DNA of 64,000 bases. Origin: Neocallimastix lanati (nom. inval.) (Eukaryota > Neocallimastigomycota > Neocallimastigomycetes > Neocallimastigales > Neocallimastigaceae). The stretch is taken from the NCBI GenBank assembly GCA_016946835.1, contig JACVTC010000239.1, positions 42,501 to 106,500 of the forward strand, written 5' to 3'. Numbering within the stretch: position 1 is the stretch's first letter; every line of letters begins with the position of its first letter. The notes under the pieces are model-generated. The model was given only the letters and a program-made list of their open reading frames with translations. It did not search any database and was not told the DNA's origin. The position numbers and the translations under genes were made by a program. Below are positions 1-12,539 of this stretch, in pieces.

Positions 1-2
1 TT

Positions 3-540
3 ATATGGGATGAAGATATTAAATGTGCATATACGATGTATAATTTAAATCCACATCAGGGAATTAATTTTTAATTCCAACGAAGTATTTTTCAATAAGA
101 AAACTGTCATATCTAAATCTAAAATTCTTTTAAGCAAAATATTTTTTATTAATAAATACAAACAGGAAAACTTGAAAATAATACAAAACTAAGTATTTTC
201 TTATAATATTCTTCCTTCTCACCTGATTATCTTGTTCTCGACATTACTTCAAAATCAATAATAATCATCCATGATGAATACATCAATTTAAGTTCATTAG
301 GATCACTAGACACATCATTTTTTCATTCCTCAAATCCTTCAGATAAACAAATTGAGGAGGAACAGCACTTACAACATCAATTTAGTCAACTCATTTATCA
401 TAATGGATTTGAAATGAATGAAAACCAACAAAATAAAATTAATTCTGAAGATAATACAAATTTAATTGATGAATACAATAATGAAAATATATTAGTTAAT
501 AATTCAGAAAACCAGAAAATTAATGAGATTAAAAATTAAT
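3..540 (+). pseudogene. Decayed Ty1/Copia polyprotein fragment (integrase end into linker)
   Basis: The first 70 bases translate as WDEDIKCAYTMYNLNPHQGI, which lines up with the C-terminal integrase segment of the intact Copia polyprotein at 18850-24132 (FWDFAILYANYIYNKVPHSGI). A frameshift near base 78 moves the frame to NSNEVFFNKK, again matching that element (DEIFYKNK). A second open stretch, about 241-537, is acidic and rich in Asn, Ser and Glu and ends with a stop. It has the composition of the Copia linker between integrase and reverse transcriptase. The 5' part lies outside the window. Frameshifts and stops make this a dead copy; assignment rests on the short integrase match. Confidence 0.6.
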
Positions 541-1346
541 GAAAATTAAAATTAATGAAAATTAAAATTAATAAAAATTAAAATTACAAAAATAATCAGT
601 TCTCTAAAATTGAAATAAAATAAAATAAAAAATTAACTGAAAATCAAGAAGAAATACTCTAAAATACAAATATTAAAAATAGTGTAAAAATTCCATCATA
701 TGAAAGTCATGCCAAATTTCTACATGAAAGTAACAAAGATAATGAAAATAAAGGAATTTTTAATAGAAATAATGATAAAAATATAAAAGAGTATAAAAAT
801 CACAAAAAAATAATTTTTTTAACAAATACGTGAAAAATAATTTTATTAATAAAAATTTGAATAAAAAGATAAATTAAAAATTTCAAATCTTAATAATTAT
901 AAAAATTTATCCAAATCGAACCAATTGAAAATAAAATTGAAAAAGATGACTTTAGTCTGTATTTAGAAAATTTTCACTCATTCACAAAATACAATAATAA
1001 GGCAAAATTACAAAATAAATGCAATCTGAGTGAAGAAATAAAAGTTTTATATTCTTTAAAAGAAATTAAATAAAATAGAAAATGCATATTCATACACATT
1101 TCGATGTAATGAAAAAGAATTTAAGGATTTAAAAGAAAACATATCAAAACTACTAAGTCTCATAATCAAGAAAAGTAAAATTATTAAAAAAGTAAATTTC
1201 ATAAAAGAAGTATATAAGCAAGAAAATCAAATTAACATTATTTATCTATAATTTTATTAATAATATAAATTATTTATATTTACGAATATTATTATGAGTC
1301 TATTATTATTTTTATATTTATTATTGTTTATTTATTATTTCTATTA

Positions 1347-1377
<31 letters not shown>

Positions 1378-1570
1378 TTTACTTATTTATTTATTTATAT
1401 ATTTATTATTATTATTATTATTAAATTTATTATATTTATTATTTATTTGAATTAAGACTCTAATGCCCATTTTTACTAAAAAAAAAAAAAAAAAAAAAAA
1501 ATTATATATAAACATATTTTACTTTAAATAATTTAAAAATAAAACTTAATTTAAAAAAATTTTTTTTTCA
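541..1570. other. AT-rich tract, probably the continuing Copia linker, then simple repeats
   Basis: From 541 to about 1250 there are short interrupted Lys/Asn/Glu-rich reading frames on the plus strand (for example near 700-830 and 950-1070). They fit further decay of the Copia linker but carry no recognisable motif. From 1310 to 1445 the sequence is TTA and TTTA repeats, followed by an A-run at about 1480-1500. I see no gene. Confidence 0.4.
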
Positions 1571-1815
1571 GACTGAATTAATGAAAGAGGAGGATAATAG
1601 GTCCTCCCCTCTCATTAATTAAGTGCTCCGCACTAGCAATTATATAGTCTAATAACAGGAATACTTACCATTGCAATCAAAAATTAATTTCATCTATAGG
1701 GAAAAACTCCCTGGGAGGATGAAAATCGCTCCATATCAATTCAGAAGATAGTCGCGAGGTCGATCAAGAAACCTTTTGTATATTAGTCCCGAATACCAAC
1801 CATCAGGATAAAAAC
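1571..1815. other. Unexplained less AT-rich, hairpin-rich island
   Basis: This roughly 245-base stretch is clearly less AT-rich than its surroundings. It holds a strong hairpin at 1581-1617 that pairs fully only on the minus strand, where its two irregular positions become G-U pairs, and a smaller CTCCC/GGGAG hairpin near 1709-1719. Short open frames exist on both strands: plus 1731-1835 ends HQDKNWKELLN, and minus contains YGAIFILPGSFSL before a stop. An ACTTAC motif at 1663-1668 on the plus strand is equally a GTAAGT splice donor on the minus strand. It could be a structured RNA, a decayed exon or a transposon fragment; I cannot decide. Confidence 0.3.
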
Positions 1816-4300
1816 TGGAAAGAATTACTTAATTAAAATAATATTGGAAAATATATTTAAAAAATCATTTTATGAATAAAAAAAATAAAACAAATAAAAT
1901 TACCATTTAATGATAAAAGAAATAATAATTCATAAAATATATATATTACTTTTGATTCAATAATTAATAAAAAAAAATTATATTATTTTAATTTTTTTAT
2001 AATAATATATAATTTATAAATATAAAAATGAATATACCATAATATATATAATTATTTGATTATTTATTTTTTATTTAAATTATATTTTTTTATTATTATT
2101 AATTACAATAACTTTTAATTAAAATAACACTTAAATAGATAACAGAAAAAGAGGAAGTCAATAATGGTAATGAAGTTTTTGAAATAGAATTTTATAAGTA
2201 ATTTATTAAAAAAACTGGAGAGAAAAAAATAAATAACAAAGTTATTTTTTTGCTGTTATTTTAAATTTTAAGATATATTTAATCTTCAAATCATAGATAA
2301 TTTTATATAATTAAACTGTTTAAAAATAACAAATGTATTATTATTATACAATAAATAACATAAATTTCATATATTATTCATATTTATAATCATTATTGAA
2401 TTAATTATTATTAGTTATAATTATTTTTTTTTTTAACTATTTTTCTTATTATAAAATATGTACATAACATTTTAATATAAGGAATATGTATAATATAAAA
2501 AATAATAAAATTTTTATAACTTTATAATAAAAATAAAAAAAAAATTATAAATTTTATTATAATTGACAAATAATATATCTATTATTTCTATTTTTAATTA
2601 TATATTTATGTCAATTTTATTAATATACTATATAATAAAGAATTAACAAATATTTATTTTTAGTAAAAATTACAAGTTTTTATATATTTGCAATACAGTT
2701 TATGCATTAATTTATCTTTAATAAGTTTTTAAATATTTGAAGCTTATTTTACAAAAATTTCGTATACTCTAACATCCCCTAAATGTAGTTAGTCTAAAAG
2801 AATAAATTTTATCTGTGAATACGGATATTATCTGTTATATTTATTTATCAACAATAGTTAAACTTTAATAAAATTTTTAAAGCTTTAATTATTTGCGAAA
2901 CGCATTAGATTCTTTAATATACATTATAATTTAAACGATAATATGTAAGATTATTATTTTTTTTATTTATGTACGATATATTTTATATGAAACTTCTTAA
3001 ATCCAATATTCCAAATATATTATCAATTACAAACATAAAGGTTAGAAAAATGATAAATTAAGTAAATAAAAAAAAAAATTATTAACAATATTTATACTTT
3101 AATGACGAATCTTAAATTAGTTATTTAAAATATGTCAAATCAACTATTTTATTGATATATAAATAAACTAATTCAAAATGTTAAAAAGTTATATTTATAT
3201 CTAAATTTAAATTAGGTCTATATAAAATCCTCAATTGAGAAATAGAAATGAGAATAATTAATTTCAAATTTTTTTTTTTTTTGACCATTAAAAATTCTGT
3301 AATTTAAAAAGTTATTTTTTTTTTTTTTTTTTTTAAATATTATTTAAAGTTAAGGTTTTAGTTTAATTAATACTGATATGGATCTTTCCTCAATTCTTTT
3401 TATTGGTTAAAAGGACATTAATCAATGTTAAATAAAATTTCTTAATTTTATTAATATTTTATTTTTTTTATCATATTTAAAGAATTTTTTAAGTATTTAA
3501 AGTATTTAAAGTATAAAATATAAAATCAAATTTTTTTGAAAAAAAAAAAATTTATACTACTAATATTCTTTAATCGTTCTTTAATATAAAGTTTTTTTAA
3601 TATCATTTATAAGAAAAAAAGGAAATAAAAAAAATTAATATAACTTAATCTTTTATTATGAAGAATTATAAGTATTAATGAAATCTATATATAGTTAATT
3701 TTTTTTAAATTTTATTTATTTATTTTTTACTCTGGTTCTACTCATGATTTAAATAATTTTACAATTTTTATATGGTTATAATTTTTCATCGAAATAAAAT
3801 AGATTTAGTGAAACAAAAGTAGTAAGATTTATTAATATTTTAATATAATATACTTAAAAAAGTAATTTTTGAAATTTTTTCAAACTTTTCTATAGTTAAT
3901 GTAATTAAATAGTTTTTAATCTTATATTACATATCATATAGTAATAATAAAAAATTTCTATATAATATTTTAAACTTTTTTTTTTTTATATATATAGATA
4001 AAACTTCCAAAGAACATAATTAATAAAGAATTCAGAGTTATATAATTACATAATCATCTATTTAATATGAAACTATAAAGTTGATATTATTAATAAATAA
4101 TATTTTTTACTATTTTATTTTTTATATAAGTTAAATATTATATTTCTAATAATGAAACTTTTTTTAAAGTTTCATGTTTTTATTTTAAATCAATTTTTTG
4201 TTAAAGATTTATAAATATAGTAAATTTTTTTTCCATATATAATTAAATAAAATATTAAGTTTTAATTTAATACCTTTTTGTTAAAAAAAAATCATTGAAT
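1816..4300. other. AT-rich intergenic DNA, no gene seen
   Basis: This is almost pure A/T sequence with poly-T and poly-A runs (for example 3267-3283 and 3316-3335) and stops in all frames. I see no coding exon, RNA gene or repeat family here. Confidence 0.5.
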
Positions 4301-4309
4301 AGTTAAATA

Positions 4310-4671
4310 GGGTATGGGGCATTTCGCCAGGTTGCGTTTCGCCAATTTTTTTGAAAGCATGTGGCGTATTAAAAAATGTGGCATTTCGCCAAGTTGCATT
4401 TCGCCAAATTGAGAATTATTAAATAAATAAATAAATCAATAAATAAAATTAAATATTATTAATATCGCATAAAAACAATTTTAAAAAAATATTTTGAATT
4501 AATATTTATTTATTTATTCATTTATTTATATCAATACTCTACTTGTCGAAATGCAACCTGGCGAATAGCAACTTGGGGAAATGCAACTTGGGGAAATGCA
4601 ACATTTTAATACTACGCCACTTGGCGAAATGCAATCTGGCGAAATGCAATTTGGGGAAATGCAACTCTCCC
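4310..4671. mobile_element. Foldback (MULE-like) MITE made of GGCGAAATGCAA units
   Basis: The ends are inverted arms, each built from several copies of a unit close to TTGGCGAAATGCAAC: left arm 4310-4424 (in reverse complement) and right arm about 4535-4671. The arms share an internal ATTTTTTAATACGCCAC-like segment as well, so the pairing is not only due to the short unit. The centre, 4425-4534, is AAATAAAT repeats facing TATTTATT repeats and extends the foldback. A 9-base direct repeat, AGTTAAATA, flanks it at 4301-4309 and 4672-4680, which looks like a target-site duplication. Nine-base duplications are typical of Mutator-like elements, so a non-autonomous Mutator-type foldback is likely. 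No coding sequence is inside. Confidence 0.7.
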
Positions 4672-4680
4672 AGTTAAATA

Positions 4681-6934
<2,254 letters not shown>

Positions 6935-7299
6935 GTTAATTTTAATATAAATAATGTATTATAATTTCTATTAGAGAAAGTATGAGTAAATAAATAAATA
7001 AATAAATAACACAAACAGGATTATCCTTATAATATGACATTAAAATATATTTTATTATTAAAGTCTATGATCAATTTTTTTTTTTTTTTTTAAAAAAAAA
7101 AAAATTAAAATAAAGTAATATGAAATATTTAAAAAAAATGTAATATTATATATAAAAAATATAAATAAAAATAATAGTAATTTTGTAAATAAAAAGTATA
7201 AAATTTATAAGTAATGATCACTATCTTAATTTTAAATTATAAAATTAAAAGAGTTTCAATTATAACATTTAAATAGTGAGTACTTTTGTTTTATCATTA

Positions 7300-9387
7300 T
7301 TATGAAGAATTTGGTGGTAGTGGAGGAGGTGTATCCGTAGCTGGGTTACGATATGATCTTCTTAAATGTTGATACACAATTTCATTCACCACCTCATTGT
7401 AACTTGGAGGTAAGAGATCATCAAGATCTTGTTCACTAGGATCAGTCAAATTGGGATTAGTGCTAGGTGGAGAAACAGTTTGGGTGTTCGTGAAAGATGT
7501 AGAAGTGGAATGAGGGCCAATGATAGAAGTGGTGATGTTTTGAGAACTAGCGATAGAATTAAAAGTGGTTTGATGGTCAGTGATAGAAGTAGAATTAGGG
7601 GTGGTTATTGTATTATTTGAGGAAACAAGGGTTGATAGAGGAGGAGCTGTGGGAATAAAATGCCTGTTGGTTATATCTGATGTGGAATTGGAGATGAAAG
7701 ATATTTCATTTATACTGTTACTACTTCTATTATTATTATTATTATCAGTATTATTGTTATTACTATTGCTATTATTATTGCTATTATTATTTATTGATTC
7801 GTGATCAAGGGTAATAGAATTGTTATTATCAACAATAATAGATGCATCTTCCTCGTAGTCTCCTTGTTCTTGTTTTTTGTTTTTTTGCTTTGAAAGAGCA
7901 TCTGTTATATCAGACGTGATATCAATAGTTATATTTTCAGTACTTGATATATTTAAATTTTCATATTTATCTGTGCTTCTAACTTGACTTAAAATATTAG
8001 TGGTCGTCATCATCGTTGTATTTTCATTAGTGATCGCTGAAATATCCTTTTCCTTTGATAATAATGATGGTATTGACGTATTACTTGGAATTTCACTAAT
8101 AATTTCATCTAATTCTGATTCTGATTCCTTTACCAATCCTGAACCTTTCAATGAATTTTGATTATGAACTTCTAAAAATGAAATAATTGTATTTTTTTTT
8201 GTGATCCTATTCGTATTCGTATTGTTATTATTATTACAACATTTAAAAAATAATAAAATAAAAATTATAATTATTAATACACTAGCGATAACTAAAATAA
8301 TTGCTTCAGTTCCATCATTTGAGTAATAATTGTTTGTGTCTGAATTTCTAGTATTTGAACTACTGGTATTTGAACTACTGGTATTTGAACTACTGGTATT
8401 TGAACTACTGGTATTTGAAATACTGGTATTTGAAATACTGCCATTTGAATTATAATCATATCTATTTTTAAAAAGTAAAAATATATGAATATTATATATA
8501 TGAATAGAAATAATGTTATTTATATTATAAATATGTGTAAAATAATAACAAATAATAATATATAATGAAAACAAACAATTACATTTCTGGAGAATTCGGA
8601 AAATCAGGAAGACTACCATTTAAGTCATTGTAAGATATATCTCTATTTTGGTTTTATATAATATATTTTAATAATAATTACGAATTATCAAAAAAATAAT
8701 ATTAATTAAAAAATATTAAACATAATTATTAATTAATTAAATGTTTTTATTTAATAAATAAAAAAGTTACATTAATTCTAAATTAGATAATTTTCCAAGT
8801 TTTGATGGAATAGAACCTTTTAAATTATTATTATTTAAATATCTGTTTCAAATTAATTAAATAAAAATATTAATAAAAATTATATATTTAAATATTTTAT
8901 TAAAATAATTTTCGGTTTTAAAAGTAAAAATAGTTACAATTTTTTTAAATTAGATAAAGATCCAATTTCAGAAGGAATAGAACCGCTTAAAGAATTATTT
9001 GATAAATTTCTATTTAAAAATAAAAAAAAAGTATAAAAATAAATATAAATATATATAAAAAAATTATATAAAATTATAATAAATATATTTAAATATTTTT
9101 ATTAATAATCGGTTTTATAAGTAAAAAGAGTTACAAGATTTCTAAATCAGATAAAGATCCAATACTAGAAGGAATAGAACCGTTTAAAGAATTATTAACT
9201 AAATATCTATTTTTTTTTTTTTTTAAAAAAAAAATATTATTAAAAAATATACAATATAGTAATAAATATTTAAAATATTTTTAATAAATTAATTATTTCA
9301 AAATGAATTACAATTCTGTTAACTTATATAAATCTCCAATTTTAGATGGAATAGGTCCGCTTAAATTATTATTATCTAAATATCTAT

Positions 9388-9421
<34 letters not shown>

Positions 9422-10715
9422 GAGATAAATGCAATAAAATTAAATAAAAATATTAATAAAAAAATTATATAAAATTATAATAAATATATTTAAATATTTT
9501 TATTAAATTAATAATAAATAATAAGTAAAAAGAGTTACAAGTATTCTAAATTAGATAAAGATCCAATTTCAGAAGGAATAGAACCGCTTAAAGAATTATA
9601 TGATAAATTTCTATTTAAAAATAAAAAAAAAAATATAAAAATAAATATAAATATATATAAAAAATTATATAAAATTATAATAAATAAATTAAAATATTTT
9701 TATTAAATTAATAATCGGTTTTATAAGTAAAAAGAGTTACAAGGTTTCTAAATCAGATAAAGATCCAATCCTAGAAGGAATAGAACCGCTTAAATTATTC
9801 TTTGATAAATTTCTATTTTTTTTTTTTTTTTAAAAAAAAGATAAATTCAATAAAATTAAATAAAAATATTAATAAAAATGGTATATTATTATAATAAAAT
9901 ATACTTAAAACATTTATAATAATTTTTTTAGATTAAATATTGTGGTTACAAGAATGTTAAATTAGATAAATTTCCTATTTCAGGAGGAATATGACCTTTT
10001 AAAGAATTCTTTGACAAACCTCTGTTTCATATAAAATATATATAAAAATATTAATATAAAATTATAATATTAGTGAATTTATTTTTTAATAATATAATTA
10101 TTTATAAATAAAATAGTTACAAGTTTTTTAAATAAGATAATTTTGTAATTTCTAGTGGAATAGAGCCACTGAGTTTATTATCAAACAAATATCTATTTCG
10201 AATTAAAATAAAAATAAATAAATAAATAAAATATTAATATATATTTAAGAAATTTTAATTATTAAGAAATAAAGTAATTACAAGGATTCTAAATAAGATA
10301 AATTTCCAATTTCAGGAGGAATAGAACCACTTAAATTATTATTAGATAAATCTCTATTTTAATATTGATTTATAATAATGTAAAAATAAAGATATGATAA
10401 TTATTTCAATAAAAATAAAATCGTATTTATTTTCTTAATAATATGAGTACAAATTATATATATATTTCTATGTTTTCAGTTTCATAAAAATATTATAAAA
10501 ATAATTTTAAAAATATTTTAGTTTTACATTCTAATTACATGACCATTAGAACAAGTAATTCCATTTTCATTACAGCAGTTATTTGAATTTGATTTTCCTA
10601 ATAGTTTATTTACCGCTATACATTCACCATTAGAAACAGCACTACTCTCTCCATAAACAAATAATACTTTAATTACTAAAATAAATATTACAATAAAATA
10701 TTTATTCATTTTCAT
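7300..10715 (-). CDS. Secreted-side LRR single-pass membrane protein, 12 exons
   Basis: Exons by splice sites and reading frame: 10528-10715, 10282-10353, 10121-10192, 9950-10021, 9741-9812, 9539-9610, 9312-9383, 9135-9206, 8938-9009, 8771-8842, 8583-8642, 7300-8461; predicted 685 residues. Exon 1 gives a signal peptide (MKMNKYFIVIFILVIKVLFV) and a Cys-containing cap. Exons 2-10 are each exactly 72 nt and each encodes one 24-residue plant-type LRR (D/NLSxNxLSGSIPxEIGxLSxLxxL); exon 11 holds a shortened repeat. Every junction has the same phase. Exon 12 encodes a Ser/Asn/Thr-rich stalk of SSSNT repeats, one membrane segment (IILVIASVLIIIIFILLFF), a Cys pair, a long Asn/Ser/Thr-rich cytoplasmic tail, a PPSY motif (possible WW-domain ligand) and a Pro-rich end. 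No kinase domain is present. Introns begin GTAA and end AG. A surface receptor or adhesin is a fair guess; the function is not known. Confidence 0.85.
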
Positions 10716-10862
10716 TCTTTTTTTTGAAAAAGTATAAAAAAAATAATTTTAAAATTTTGAATTTCGTAATATAATTATAAAAAGAAAAATAAATTATAAA
10801 AAAAAAATTATTGCATATAAACAATTTCTTTTTGATAAATAAAGTTTTTAAATTGTGTAATC
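10716..10862. promoter_or_regulatory. Upstream region of the LRR gene
   Basis: This short AT-rich stretch lies directly upstream of the LRR start codon (minus strand) and must hold its proximal promoter if the start is right. I see no specific element in it. Confidence 0.25.
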
Positions 10863-11144
10863 AACCAACATTTATCATCCAATCAAATCGTTTGTTTATA
10901 TATTAGTATTTACATTTTTTAATTGACATTTTTTTACATAATTTATCCCGCTTTATTATTGGTAAAATATCCACAGATTAACGATAAATTAGTATTACCA
11001 AGAATGCTTAAAAAACTTTAATTTTTTCAACATAACACAATAGAAGCAAAAAAAAAAAAAAAAGTAAACTCAATACAGTAAAGCAAATATTTATATTAAT
11101 ACTTTAAAAAATAGTGAATTTATTATTAAAAGGAAAAAAGAAGA

Positions 11145-11175
<31 letters not shown>

Positions 11176-11505
11176 TAATAATAATCAAAATAATAAACAA
11201 TAATCAAAATAATAAACAATAATAATAAATAATAATAATAATAAATAATAAACAATCCATAATAAATAATCCATAATAAATATTCAATAATACTCTTTTT
11301 TTAAAGAGTAATAAAATATATTTTCATTAACATTTATTTCATATGTTAGTTTAAATTAAAAGTTTTATTATATTTATATTTAAAAATATGAAGAATAATA
11401 TATAATAAAAATAAAAAAAAAAAATAAAAATTAAAAAATAAATATATAAATAAATAAATAAAAATTTTATTGTTGAAATTCCAAAATAATAATAATAATA
11501 ATAAT
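10863..11505. repeat. Tandem-duplicated segment, copy 1 (ends in (TAA)n)
   Basis: Starting at AACCAACATTTATCATCC, this sequence is repeated almost base for base at 24653-25285, with only scattered substitutions and small indels. Both copies end with GTTGAAATTCCAAAATAATAA leading into a (TAA)n array. In this copy the array is cut short by the left end of the Ty3 element at 11506. The array's remainder appears after that element (18054-18316) and after the Copia element (24485-24602). No gene is seen in it. Confidence 0.8.
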
Positions 11506-12141
11506 TGATAACAGTATAATATATCTATTAATATTATAATGTTATACTAAAGTTGTAGTAAAATTCTAACTTTTAAGAAAGAACTATTTTACAACTTTTA
11601 ATGATAAAAATTATAAAAAGAAACTTTGTTTATTTTTTTATAAAAATAAACTATTAATTTTACACAAAATTTATTTTATAAATAATTACACAAAAATTAT
11701 TTATAATTCAAAGAAGTTATATTCTCAATAATATAACTTAAAAATATTAATTATTTATTATTTAATTTATTAATAATACTTCATTATATTTGACTAATTA
11801 TTTCTTCTCCTTTCATAAAAAGTCCCCTTCTAAACATTTATTTACATTTTCTTTTTATGAATTATTATTCTTTTTAGATTAATATAGTTCATAACTTAAT
11901 TTAATATATTTCTTAATAATATAATATAACAAAGACATAAAATAATATATAATAAGGTTTAAAGATAATATATTATACTAATTTAGAGTAATTAAAATAT
12001 AATTTTAATATAACTTTAAAGAATATAGAAATATAAATTAATATAACTTTTCTAATACATTAATTTGATACATTTGTATTGATTTTCTTTGTTTACATTT
12101 TTTTTATGAAATTTACTTAATATCTTGAAAATTCTTTATCA
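11506..12141 (-). repeat. 3' LTR of Ty3 element 1
   Basis: Begins TGATAACAG and ends TTATCA on the plus strand and matches 17418-18053 without a difference that I can find. It is preceded on the minus strand by the purine tract at 12142-12155. The left flank is ATAAT (11501-11505). Confidence 0.93.
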
Positions 12142-12250
12142 AGACTTCCTCCCTTAAGATATCACTTTGGGATAGCTGAAAAAAAATTTACATAAAGAAT
12201 TTGATATATTAATAATTTTTAAAAAAAAAAAAAAAAAAAAATACTTAAAT

Positions 12251-12251
12251 A

Positions 12252-12338
<87 letters not shown>
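12251..12338. repeat. (AT)n followed by a poly-T run
   Basis: About 38 bases of alternating AT and then about 50 T residues, inside Ty3 element 1 between the pol stop codon and the 3' LTR. On the element's own strand it is a long poly-A followed by (AT)n in the 3' untranslated region. Confidence 0.9.
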
Positions 12339-12340
<2 letters not shown>

Positions 12341-12539
12341 TAATTATATTATTTACAAGTGGCCTTTTACTTTTAATTTAAAAATAAAAAGAAAAATTTT
12401 GTTTTTTAATTTGAGGTTAATAAAAATTTATTTTTTTTTTTTTTTTATTATGTTGGTAAAATTATATTGTATTTGTATTATTTAATTAGAAAAATAAAAA
12501 AAAATTTTGCGTGATTGGAGAAAATAAAATTTTAAAATT

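Noticed and set aside
1660-1700. U1 snRNA, because of ATACTTACC and CCATTGCAATC
   Set aside because: The first stem-loop protein-binding sequence and the Sm site are missing, and the motifs are in the wrong places. ACTTAC is also simply a splice donor on the other strand.
7429-7804. Small plus-strand frames over the LRR gene's tail
   Set aside because: They lie antisense to a well-supported exon and show only low-complexity mirror sequence.
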